This document shows, in pieces, positions 8,288-14,930 of a stretch of 14,930 nucleotides of DNA; the stretch's first letter is position 1; each line of letters starts with the position of its first letter. The translations under genes and the position numbers were made by a program. The DNA is from JAHHLP01 sp041609895 (lineage in GTDB: Bacteria > Bacteroidota > Rhodothermia > Rhodothermales > JABDKH01), in the NCBI GenBank assembly GCA_041609895.1, contig JBFIPX010000069.1, positions 1 through 14,930 of the forward strand, written 5' to 3'. The notes beneath the pieces were generated by a model that had not been told where the DNA came from, searched no databases, and saw only the letters and a program-made list of their open reading frames with translations.

Positions 8288-8851
8288 TCAGTACTCCTCC
8301 GCAAGCTCGCGTGCAAGCCACGCCCGCCCAAACCTCAGGTCTCGCTCGACGGTTGATGTTGACACGCCGAGGGTTTCCGCGATTTCAGCCAGGTTCAATC
8401 CTGCAAAGTACCGATGCGACAGTGCGGCGGCTTGGCGCGGATGCTTTTTGCTAAGCTTTGCAAGGTGTTCGTCTAGTTGAAGCAAATGGTCAGCATGTTC
8501 GTCCGGTATTACAAGGTGTTCCTCTTTCAGCTCAAGACGTTGGCGCCCACCACCCCTTTTTTGTGTCCGGCGGTCCCGAGCATAGTTGAGTAGGAGTTGA
8601 CGCATAAGCTGTGACGAGAGAGCAAAGAAGTGGCCACGGTTGCTCCACTCCAGCCCGCTCAGCTTCGCGAGCCGGAGATAGGTCTCATGAACCAGGCCCG
8701 TAGTGTTGAGCGTTTGCCCGGGCCTGAGTTGACGAAGTCGCGACTGAGCGATCCGACGCAGTTCGTCATAGACTAGCGCCATGACGTCGTCCAGGGCTTC
8801 CTTGTCTCCTTTGCTGTAAGCCCGAAGTTTACCTGTAATGTCCTGTTCCAC
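8288..8851 (-). CDS. ECF-type RNA polymerase sigma factor (sigma-70 family, kinase-linked subgroup)
   Basis: 187 residues from the GTG at 8851. Region 2 is seen in ALVYDELRRIAQSRL, GLVHETYLRLA and HFFALSSQLMRQLLLNYAR. Region 4 is the helix-turn-helix LNLAEIAETLGVSTSTVERD. The pattern fits the Sigma70_ECF/TIGR02999-like subgroup, which is known to sit beside Ser/Thr kinase genes; here the kinase gene starts 138 bases downstream. An in-frame GTG at 8938 would add an unrelated hydrophobic stretch. The family normally begins just before KLRAYSKGDKEAL, and a promoter-like element ends at 8877, so 8851 is preferred, although its AAAGG is only 2 nt from the start codon. No anti-sigma factor gene is present, so control by phosphorylation from the adjacent kinase is plausible but not shown. 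Confidence 0.9.
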   Translation of the reverse strand: MEQDITGKLRAYSKGDKEALDDVMALVYDELRRIAQSRLRQLRPGQTLNTTGLVHETYLRLAKLSGLEWSNRGHFFALSSQLMRQLLLNYARDRRTQKRGGGRQRLELKEEHLVIPDEHADHLLQLDEHLAKLSKKHPRQAAALSHRYFAGLNLAEIAETLGVSTSTVERDLRFGRAWLARELAEEY

Positions 8852-8876
8852 GACCTTTCGAGACTCTCGTTGCTCG

Positions 8877-8905
8877 CATTTAACCACCGCGAGCAGGATT
8901 GTCAA
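8877..8905 (-). promoter_or_regulatory. Possible promoter of the sigma factor-kinase operon
   Basis: On the minus strand, TTGACA (8905-8900) is followed after 17 bases by TAAATGCG (8882-8875), or after 16 bases by TTAAAT. This fits a -35/-10 pair. The second element also partly matches the Bacteroidota -7 consensus TAnnTTTG. Transcription would begin around 8870, leaving about 20 bases of leader before the GTG at 8851. The region is otherwise non-coding, lying between the FG-GAP gene and the sigma gene. Confidence 0.35.
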
Positions 8906-9066
8906 ATTAAAGAGACAGCGGACGAGCGTTCGCGGCACAAGCAGTGAACGGCTTTTTTCAGACCGGCTCTACGTCGACGGACCGAGAAGGTCCACATGAG
9001 ACCAACCACCTGGAGGTGAATGGGTATTCGAACTTGAGCGCGAACGCATCGTGCGGATGTGACGCT

Positions 9067-12000
9067 TTATCGTATTAGTGTAACCGTTCGCACGAGACTC
9101 TGCTTGACTCCCTCGACGCGAACAAGATAGACGCCGCTTGCAGCCTGATGGCCTGAATCGGTCAAGCCGTCCCACATAAACGGCTCGTATGTGCTGCGCG
9201 AGCGGAGCTCCGGCGCTAGCGTTCGAACGCGACGCCCCAGAACGTCCAAAATGTCAACGGATACGGACTGAAGTGCTGGAATGCCTACGCGAAACTCGGT
9301 TGCGCCCGCGAACGGATTGGGGAACGGCTGGCTTAACTCCAATGATTGCGGCAGTGAAGGTGCTTCACCCAGCTCCGAATCTACGAACCATGCTTCGCCG
9401 ACCACGAGCTTGAGTGATCGCACACGCCCATCACCCGGCCCGGCCACGTTGTAGTCGCTCACCTGTCTGAGGTTCTGCCGGACCCCCGCAACCTCATCGA
9501 AGATCCAGATGGCAAGCGAGGCCGGGACCGAATCAAGATTGCCAAATTCAAGACGCACCGGTGCGGTCGTCTGCGATTGCACAGCGAGGTCCCACGCGTA
9601 CCCATCGCTCGGTGCCCTGATATCGTGCCGTAGTCGTTGTGGCCGGCCCGACTGCGTGTGTGTAAAGGAAACAGAAACATAATCGCCGATCAAGGGTGGC
9701 TCCGGCCGGTCTAGCGGATCCAATTGAACAGTTGAGAGGGCAGACACGCCGGCAAGGTTATCACCGTCCGAAGCGCGACCCTGCCAAGCCGAGATCGCGA
9801 TAGTCCATGCAGGCTCGCCGCGTCCGGTACTTTTAGTTGCTGCACCCGGAACGGCCGACTTGTTCGAGAAGAATTGCAGCTTGCCGGATACGACTTCGCT
9901 ACAGACCGCTTCGTCCAGACACTCGCTGACGAAAATCGCATAGCCCGATCCGGCAAGCAATGAGTCCACGTCCGACGACCATGTGCCGTCATAGGCCAGG
10001 ATATCCACCAGACCTTGCTCGAGAAGCGCTTCTAATCCGACACCACTCGAGGCAGCGACCTGTGTGAGGGCTATATCGAATGCGAAAGGACTTGCTATCA
10101 GATTCCACCCGTATCCGATTTCGGTTTCAAACGGTGAATTCACAGACTGACCGGGCCCGGTCTGAATGAGTCGCCCCTCGTCCCTGACGAGCAGCCAGTA
10201 ACCCCTCCCAGGTTCAATTTCGAGAGGGCGTTCGCTAACCTCGATAAGAGTACCGGATGTCGCTGCGGCCGAGTTTGTCGTGCGGCCAGCGGGCTCGTGG
10301 CTGAAGAAGCGCCACTTCGACTTGCGGAATGGACCCAGGCCTGATTCCAGCAATTCAAGAGCACCTGAATCTTCGAGATCTATCGGAAAGGATACCATGT
10401 GGTAGCCGTCGGCCGCCGCTCCCGGTTCGGTGGTAAGTGTGTACCCATCCGGAAGGTGCACGCTTACGGAATGAAAACCGACGACGGGGGTTCTTCCGAC
10501 CGGCCCGACATTCAACGAGACCTCCACAACGTACTCGATACCGTGGCCCGAGATCGCAAACGCGGGTATGACCGCTTGGAAGCAGTCTCGGGATTCAGAT
10601 GGACTCGAAGGGGCTTCCTTAAAAATAAGTCTTGTCTTGGGGCAGTCCCCAGTTTGGTCTTCCTGCATTGAGAGCGAGAAGAAGCTCTCGTCGCCGGCTC
10701 GACGAAAGAGAAGCGTAGCTCCGCCGATGGGAGACGCCAGGTTCTCGGCAAGAGCAACTATGCGTGCATCATCCCCGGATGTTGGTCGTGACTGGCCCCC
10801 GATACGGCTTGTCACCGTCGGTACGGGAAGGGGTGGATTCATGACGATCCAGACTGCACCGGCGTCAGGTACGACGTCATCGTCTCGATCAGCGCCGACA
10901 GCAAGGTCGTCTGTGCCGTTCTGATCGAGATCGCCAATATTGGCTGCCGATACACCAAATCGGTCGGAGCGATCGTGGTTGAAGTCGTATGGACGAATAC
11001 CGCTTGCGAACTGACGCGTGGCTCTCGGCGTGGATCGGACAACGCCATTCTCCACCAAGGGAACCATGATCGTCAGCGTCCCCGGGATTGATTCTGGGGG
11101 CGGGTCTTCGAAGACCGTTCCGCCTCCGAGGTACGACCCGACAACGAGTTCTCTAACGCCATCTCCGTTTAGATCTTCGACGCGAGTGAGCGCGTTTGGA
11201 ACAAAGGCAGAATCAGGATCGATAGGAGGGGGATCTACGGCGGGTCCCGTGTTGTCGTCGAGGATTCGGTATCGCGCGTCCCTCGGATCGAGGATCCTCA
11301 AATCATTGACAGCGCCATTTTTGTTGAGAAGCGCAAGGTGAATCTTTGGTCCGCCGACCGAAGCGTCGCGGTTTCTGATGAACTGGCCGACTAGTAGGTC
11401 ATCGACGCCGTTGCCGTCGACATCGCCCGCGGAGCTCATCGATAGGATCTGGGGTAAACCGCTAGGGCTAAAGCTAACCTCGTTCAAGAGAGCTCCATCG
11501 GATGTGAGCTGCCATATCCATGCGCATCGGAACGTCAGGCCATTAGAAAGGCATCCGCCCTCCAAAGCTATCAAATGACGGTCGGCGGCGGGGTGGGACA
11601 TGGCCGTCAGAATTCCTCCCGATCGACTGCCGTCAATACCGCCCGTGATGCCCGTAAGCTTCTTGCTTTCGACGATCGCGGCGTCAGAGTCTATTGACAG
11701 AATCCAGACGGCTCCTCCGTTCGTGGCGGCTGTGTCGTCACCGTTGGCGCCGACGGCAATGTCCGTAGTGCCGTCACCGTCGATGTCACCGAGGTGAGCG
11801 ACTGCCGATCCAAAGCCGTCATGAGCGCGCAACGAGAGTTGACCGTCCGATCCGTTACTTAGTCGGCGCGAGCCCCCGACGGTGCCATCCTGGCGCATCA
11901 TCAGAATCCAGACGGCTCCACTCGATCCGTCAGTACCGGGAGCGCCCACGACGAGGTCCGGGTTGCCGTCGAAATCCAGATCGCCAATCCCGGCGATCGA

Positions 12001-12192
12001 ATGTCCAAACCGGTCACCTGACGCAACGTGACTGCCGCGTTCGTCGATCAATGGCGCCGTGGCTGAGTTGATCTTGACCGATCTGGCGTCCTGGCCGCTG
12101 ACGGCCGTTGCAACCCCCACAAAAAACGAGGTCGTTGCCGCAAAGCGTGCCATTCGCAGGCTCGGCCGCCGAGTTCGTGTCATCATCGTCAT
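9067..12192 (-). CDS. Large secreted FG-GAP repeat protein with type A (T9SS) C-terminal sorting domain
   Basis: 1041 residues. The N-terminus is a signal peptide: basic residues at 6-16, hydrophobic core FAATTSFFVGVATA, likely cleavage near VSG-QD (33/34). Residues about 60-455 carry at least five FG-GAP (integrin alpha-like) repeats, each with a calcium-loop motif: DLDFDGNPDL (71), DIDGDGTTDI (136), DVDGNGVDDL (257), DLNGDGVREL (340) and DLDQNGTDDL (421). Several are followed by GAVWI. A beta-rich middle part (about 455-950) includes a YHMVSFP segment common in such surface proteins. Residues 951-1041 are a sorting domain (QPFPNPF, ILDVLGRRVRTL, SGVYLVRV), indicating export by the type IX system. 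The start is the first ATG of the signal peptide; no strong Shine-Dalgarno site is seen. It lies 215 bases upstream of the sigma gene on the same strand. The ligand is unknown. Confidence 0.92.
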   Translation of the reverse strand: MTMMTRTRRPSLRMARFAATTSFFVGVATAVSGQDARSVKINSATAPLIDERGSHVASGDRFGHSIAGIGDLDFDGNPDLVVGAPGTDGSSGAVWILMMRQDGTVGGSRRLSNGSDGQLSLRAHDGFGSAVAHLGDIDGDGTTDIAVGANGDDTAATNGGAVWILSIDSDAAIVESKKLTGITGGIDGSRSGGILTAMSHPAADRHLIALEGGCLSNGLTFRCAWIWQLTSDGALLNEVSFSPSGLPQILSMSSAGDVDGNGVDDLLVGQFIRNRDASVGGPKIHLALLNKNGAVNDLRILDPRDARYRILDDNTGPAVDPPPIDPDSAFVPNALTRVEDLNGDGVRELVVGSYLGGGTVFEDPPPESIPGTLTIMVPLVENGVVRSTPRATRQFASGIRPYDFNHDRSDRFGVSAANIGDLDQNGTDDLAVGADRDDDVVPDAGAVWIVMNPPLPVPTVTSRIGGQSRPTSGDDARIVALAENLASPIGGATLLFRRAGDESFFSLSMQEDQTGDCPKTRLIFKEAPSSPSESRDCFQAVIPAFAISGHGIEYVVEVSLNVGPVGRTPVVGFHSVSVHLPDGYTLTTEPGAAADGYHMVSFPIDLEDSGALELLESGLGPFRKSKWRFFSHEPAGRTTNSAAATSGTLIEVSERPLEIEPGRGYWLLVRDEGRLIQTGPGQSVNSPFETEIGYGWNLIASPFAFDIALTQVAASSGVGLEALLEQGLVDILAYDGTWSSDVDSLLAGSGYAIFVSECLDEAVCSEVVSGKLQFFSNKSAVPGAATKSTGRGEPAWTIAISAWQGRASDGDNLAGVSALSTVQLDPLDRPEPPLIGDYVSVSFTHTQSGRPQRLRHDIRAPSDGYAWDLAVQSQTTAPVRLEFGNLDSVPASLAIWIFDEVAGVRQNLRQVSDYNVAGPGDGRVRSLKLVVGEAWFVDSELGEAPSLPQSLELSQPFPNPFAGATEFRVGIPALQSVSVDILDVLGRRVRTLAPELRSRSTYEPFMWDGLTDSGHQAASGVYLVRVEGVKQSLVRTVTLIR

Positions 12193-12502
12193 GCCACTGC
12201 AAGAAAAGCCGCGTTGAGCCGATCTAGGCCCTGATGCGGTTCCGTGATCCCTGCTTCACTATATCCCCAAACTGTCTCTAACACCGTCATCGAGGTCCGA
12301 AGTACGCATTTTCGGGACCATTACGAAATCTTTCCAACCATTGCAAACCGAAGGGCGCTCCGGGCGAAGGGTACCCAAGGTTGGTTATGCGGCTGATATC
12401 CGGACACTCCGACCTCATCGCCACCTTTGTGACGGGTTCGAAGATTGTTTCGTGATAGGTAAGACAATGCATGTCCACAAATATTTGCTCGAGGCAATCG
12501 CA
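12193..12502. other. Divergent intergenic region
   Basis: About 310 bases separate the start of the FG-GAP gene (minus strand) from the start of the lipoprotein gene (plus strand), so promoters for both genes should lie here. I see no element matching a full consensus on either strand. A frame open from 12341 continues into the lipoprotein gene, but its extra N-terminal part is not protein-like and sits ahead of a clear lipoprotein signal peptide, so I leave it as non-coding. A short inverted repeat, CCAACC near 12335 and GGTTGG near 12380, is too weak to interpret. Confidence 0.5.
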
Positions 12503-13060
12503 ATGAAAACTCTAGTGTCAGTTCTATGCACCAGTGTTTTTCTTCTCTGGCTCGGTGCCTGTAGCGAAGCAGTCACGGAGGTAACTCCAGACTCGCCGGC
12601 ATTCGCCAAGCACAAAGAGGGACACAACCCAGGTGACGGCGGTGACGGCGGACTTCCCCCTGCGTTGGTCGATGTCGGTCCCGGTGATTCAGGTCTTGTC
12701 GGTGCGATTACCGACCCCGATGGCGCGATCCGAATCGGAACAGAATATTCTGTGGGCATGGACTTCGACGGATCTGCGAGAGCCGTCTCCACAAACTGTC
12801 CGCCGAACGTGACGTTCGGGATCATTGAAGTACTAAGGAAAGGGTCGAATCTCACGGAGATTGTGATTTGGGGCGGTGATGGTGCGGGGACCGAGTTGAC
12901 CTCCGGAAAACAGGCCCTGGCACAACCCGTTGCCGCGCCGAATGACGACTTCACGTTGCATGTTCATTTGGACAACATTCCGATAAAGAGTGGTAGAGGC
13001 AAGCACGCGCAGGTTGTCTGCCACGTAGCCGTCGGTGACCTCGTTTACGACTTCCTATAG
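12503..13060 (+). CDS. Predicted lipoprotein of unknown function
   Basis: 185 residues from the ATG at 12503, chosen because GAGG lies 8 bases upstream and MKTLVSVLCTSVFLLWLGAC is a textbook lipoprotein signal with lipobox LGAC (cysteine 20). After the cysteine come a low-complexity linker rich in Gly, Asp and His (HKEGHNPGDGGDGG) and a beta-rich domain of about 130 residues with two cysteines (TNCPPNVTF and HAQVVCHVAVGDL) that could form a disulphide. I do not recognise the family. The next gene, 92 bases downstream on the same strand, encodes a secreted propeller protein. An outer-membrane or periplasmic location is inferred from the lipobox. Confidence 0.82.
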   Translation: MKTLVSVLCTSVFLLWLGACSEAVTEVTPDSPAFAKHKEGHNPGDGGDGGLPPALVDVGPGDSGLVGAITDPDGAIRIGTEYSVGMDFDGSARAVSTNCPPNVTFGIIEVLRKGSNLTEIVIWGGDGAGTELTSGKQALAQPVAAPNDDFTLHVHLDNIPIKSGRGKHAQVVCHVAVGDLVYDFL

Positions 13061-13152
13061 CTGTTGTGTGTCCGGTCCGCACCATTGCTAGGCACGTTGC
13101 GGTCTTGTTTCGCGCCTCGCCTTGGAATATTGATAATTGAGGAAGCACTGTC

Positions 13153-14427
13153 ATGAAACGGATCTTACTTGGCACGGTCGTTACCGCACTCGTCGCTTGC
13201 AGCGTTCAGGCTCAGGGCACATCCTGGACCGAGGTCGAAAGCGGCACGAGCGAGCGGCTGAAAGACGTCGTCTTTATCAATGGGGACCTGGGGTTCGCCG
13301 TAGGGCACGAGGCTACGGTCCGGAAAACGTCCGATGGCGGACGGACCTGGTCTTCCGTGTCGAATCCTGCGGGCCCACGGCGAAGTGACCTGCACGGTGT
13401 TTTCTTTCTCGACAGTGATGTGGGCTTCGTAGTCGGCGAATTCTCGACGGTCATGAGGACTGCAGACGGCGGTGCGAGCTGGACCACGTTTTTGTTTCCG
13501 GATATCGCCTTCGCTTCGCAACTAAGAACGGCGTATTTCCTGAACGCCGACGTTGGATTTGTTGTGGGCTGGGACAAGAATGAGGGCGGCGTCATAATGC
13601 GTACCGGCGACGGAGGACAGTCGTGGTCGACTTTCAGACCGAGGGACGGGGCCATGCAGTCCACGTCAACGGTGATTTTCAACCTGACGTTCACCGATGA
13701 CCAGACCGGCTTTGCCGTGGGCCAGAGACGCATCATCTTGAGGACAAAGGACGGGGGACAAACGTGGGGGTCCAGTCAGCCACGCCTGGATTCATCAGTT
13801 CTCTTGTTCGACGTGTTCTTTACAGATGCGCAGACTGGCTTCGTCGTCGGTGGATCACCCGGTGGTCCCGGATACATTCTGCGAACCACGAATGGGGGTG
13901 ATTCCTGGGGTATCGTGCACCAAACCAGGACGGAAATGCGGAGCGTATTCTTTCCGGACCGCAATGAAGGCTTTGTTGCGGGTGACGAAGGAATATTCCA
14001 CACGACGGACGGGGGTGCCACTTGGGAACAACAACTGAGGTCGCGGAGACCGCTGCACAGTGTCTACTTTGAGAACGGTCAGATAGGCTACGCGGTTGGG
14101 GATCTCGGCATCATGTACAAACTGGTCCGGGTCGGAACCAGTGTTGACGGGAATGAGGTGCCCGTGACAGCTCATTTGGCTCAGAACTATCCGAATCCCT
14201 TCAACCCGACCACGACAATCCGATACGAACTCTCGCGGGCCGGAGCGGCAACGCTGGACGTTTACGATGCTCTTGGCAGGCACGTCCGTGTGCTCGACAC
14301 GGGCATGAAGCCTGCAGGGGCTCACAAGGTGATTTTCGAGGCCGGGCCTCTTCCATCCGGCGTGTACTTGTACCGGCTTCGGGCCGGAGACCTCGTCGAG
14401 ACAAAGAGGATGGTTGTGGTCAAGTGA
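13153..14427 (+). CDS. Secreted Ycf48-like beta-propeller protein with type A (T9SS) sorting domain
   Basis: 424 residues. The start is ATG at 13153, with GAGGAAG seven bases upstream. The signal peptide MKRILLGTVVTALVAC-SVQA-Q can be read two ways: cleavage after SVQA by signal peptidase I, or LVAC as a lipobox. The first is likelier for a type IX substrate. Residues about 25-330 hold seven Ycf48/BNR-like blades, most marked by a GF(A/V)VG strand followed by an RT.DGG..W turn (for example VGFVVGEFSTVMRTADGGASW without the last residue). The seventh, ending IGYAVGDLGIMYKL, lacks the DGG turn. Residues about 342-424 form the sorting domain: LAQNYPNPFNPTTTIRYEL, DVYDALGRHVRVLD, SGVYLYRLRAG. In photosynthetic organisms Ycf48 helps assemble photosystem II; here the fold is only a generic secreted propeller. 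Substrate and role are unknown. Confidence 0.92.
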   Translation: MKRILLGTVVTALVACSVQAQGTSWTEVESGTSERLKDVVFINGDLGFAVGHEATVRKTSDGGRTWSSVSNPAGPRRSDLHGVFFLDSDVGFVVGEFSTVMRTADGGASWTTFLFPDIAFASQLRTAYFLNADVGFVVGWDKNEGGVIMRTGDGGQSWSTFRPRDGAMQSTSTVIFNLTFTDDQTGFAVGQRRIILRTKDGGQTWGSSQPRLDSSVLLFDVFFTDAQTGFVVGGSPGGPGYILRTTNGGDSWGIVHQTRTEMRSVFFPDRNEGFVAGDEGIFHTTDGGATWEQQLRSRRPLHSVYFENGQIGYAVGDLGIMYKLVRVGTSVDGNEVPVTAHLAQNYPNPFNPTTTIRYELSRAGAATLDVYDALGRHVRVLDTGMKPAGAHKVIFEAGPLPSGVYLYRLRAGDLVETKRMVVVK

Positions 14428-14575
14428 TTTGCCGTTACGGCGGCGGCAGATCGTTGGAGACTGGCCGTACGTAGCCTTCCAACAAGGCGATTCCAACGGA
14501 TCGCACCTGGTTAGCTCTGACGTTCCGGCAATTAACGGCTTCGATGCGCGTACAACTCTTCCATAAGGAATAAGG

Positions 14576-14604
14576 CCCACCCCGCGCATCGCAGGGTGGG
14601 TTTT
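14576..14604. terminator. Intrinsic terminator, possibly bidirectional
   Basis: CCCACCC (14576-14582) pairs with GGGTGGG (14594-14600). An inner GCG/CGC pair closes a CAT loop across one C-A mismatch. On the plus strand TTTT follows at once, which would end transcripts of the propeller gene. On the minus strand the hairpin lies just past the tmRNA 3' end and is followed by a moderately U-rich tail (CCTTATTCCTTA), so it probably ends ssrA transcription too. Confidence 0.75.
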
Positions 14605-14607
14605 CAA

Positions 14608-14930
14608 TGGTGGAGATGCCGGGAGTCGAACCCGGGTCGGAATGGTCTAACATGCAGACCTCTACGTGCGTAGCCGGCCTATTTGCGTGTCGCGATGACG
14701 GAAAGCCGACCGTCTCGGGCACCTTCATAGCCTAGGCTGATTGGATCTCACCGCTCCGGAACAGCCGGATCCGGAAACGGCCAGTCTTCCTTTGACGATG
14801 CTCCTTTGCCCCGCCGGAAGACAGGCAGATAGAGGGGAACAGATGGCGCTATTCAAGCGGCCATCGCGTTACGAGTAATCGTTCGCAGTTGCGTGTTTCC
14901 CGGTATGATTTAGGCAGTACACCAGGACGC
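14608..14930 (-). ncRNA. ssrA: tmRNA (ssrA), 5' end outside the window; tag reading frame appears interrupted
   Basis: The minus strand ends in an encoded CCA (14608) after the acceptor half-stem CATCTCC. Before it lies a tRNA-like T arm, GGGTTCGACTCCC. The matching acceptor half (about GGGGATG) and roughly 50 bases of 5' domain lie beyond base 14930. The tag region is at 14886-14853. From the resume codon GCG the frame reads Ala-Asn-Asp-Tyr-Ser, then TAA at 14871-14869. Removing one base of the TAACG restores Ala-Asn-Asp-Tyr-Ser-Tyr-Ala-Met-Ala-Ala followed by TGA at 14855-14853. That matches the usual ten-residue degradation tag and resembles, from memory, the tag of Salinibacter. tmRNA with SmpB rescues stalled ribosomes and tags the product for proteolysis. 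The extra base is either a sequencing error or a real lesion. Confidence 0.9.

Noticed and set aside
8852..8938. An upstream GTG start for the sigma factor at 8938.
   Set aside because: It adds a hydrophobic stretch unlike ECF sigma factors and overlaps the promoter-like element.
8981..8995. Small hairpin GGACC-TTCTC-GGTCC downstream of the FG-GAP gene.
   Set aside because: It has only 5 pairs with no T-run on the minus strand, so I cannot call it a terminator.
12341..12502. A 54-residue N-terminal extension of the lipoprotein frame starting at 12341.
   Set aside because: The extension is basic and not protein-like, and it would bury a clear lipoprotein signal peptide that has its own Shine-Dalgarno site at 12491-12494.
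13853..14607. A 250-residue open frame on the minus strand.
   Set aside because: It is antisense to the well-supported propeller gene and runs into the terminator and untranslated region; it has no recognisable domain.

Overview
The window looks like chromosomal DNA of a Bacteroidota-type bacterium of the Rhodothermia/Balneolia kind (inference). Two secreted proteins end in the long type A, type IX secretion sorting domain (motif NYPNPFNP, and PFPNPF in the second). There are FG-GAP and Ycf48-like surface proteins, an ECF sigma factor of the kinase-linked type, and a tmRNA whose tag resembles the YSYAMAA type. Shine-Dalgarno sites are patchy.

Layout. (1) 2-1159, plus strand: C-terminal part of a secreted protein with an SdrD/Cna-B-like domain, cut by the window start. 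(2) About 1245-2170, minus strand: a decayed FG-GAP gene running directly into a fragment of a von Willebrand factor A (VWA) gene. It carries an in-frame TAG, several frame changes and no usable start. (3) 2223-8851, minus strand: a compact signalling operon. In transcription order it holds an ECF sigma factor (8851-8288), a Ser/Thr kinase-TIR-AAA_35 ATPase fusion (8149-5543), an AAA_35 ATPase-transmembrane-coiled coil-WD40 protein (5550-2782), and a small membrane protein with a TPR-like region (2789-2223). The last three genes are joined by two 8-nt stop/start overlaps. (4) 9067-12192, minus strand, just upstream: a large secreted FG-GAP protein with a sorting domain. (5) 12503-13060, plus: a predicted lipoprotein of unknown function. 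(6) 13153-14427, plus: a seven-bladed Ycf48-like propeller with a sorting domain. (7) 14608-14930, minus: most of ssrA (tmRNA), its 5' end outside the window, with a shared hairpin terminator.

The most interesting unit is the operon. It resembles a STAND-type sensor/effector system split over two proteins. The kinase and a TIR domain that keeps its catalytic glutamate sit on one ATPase. A seven-bladed WD40 sensor and a membrane anchor sit on a second, related ATPase. A sigma factor is encoded upstream with no visible anti-sigma factor. An immune or envelope-sensing role is inference only.

The second notable point is that the tmRNA tag frame is broken by one extra base. It reads ANDYS then stop; removing one base restores ANDYSYAMAA. 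This is either a sequence error or a real lesion.
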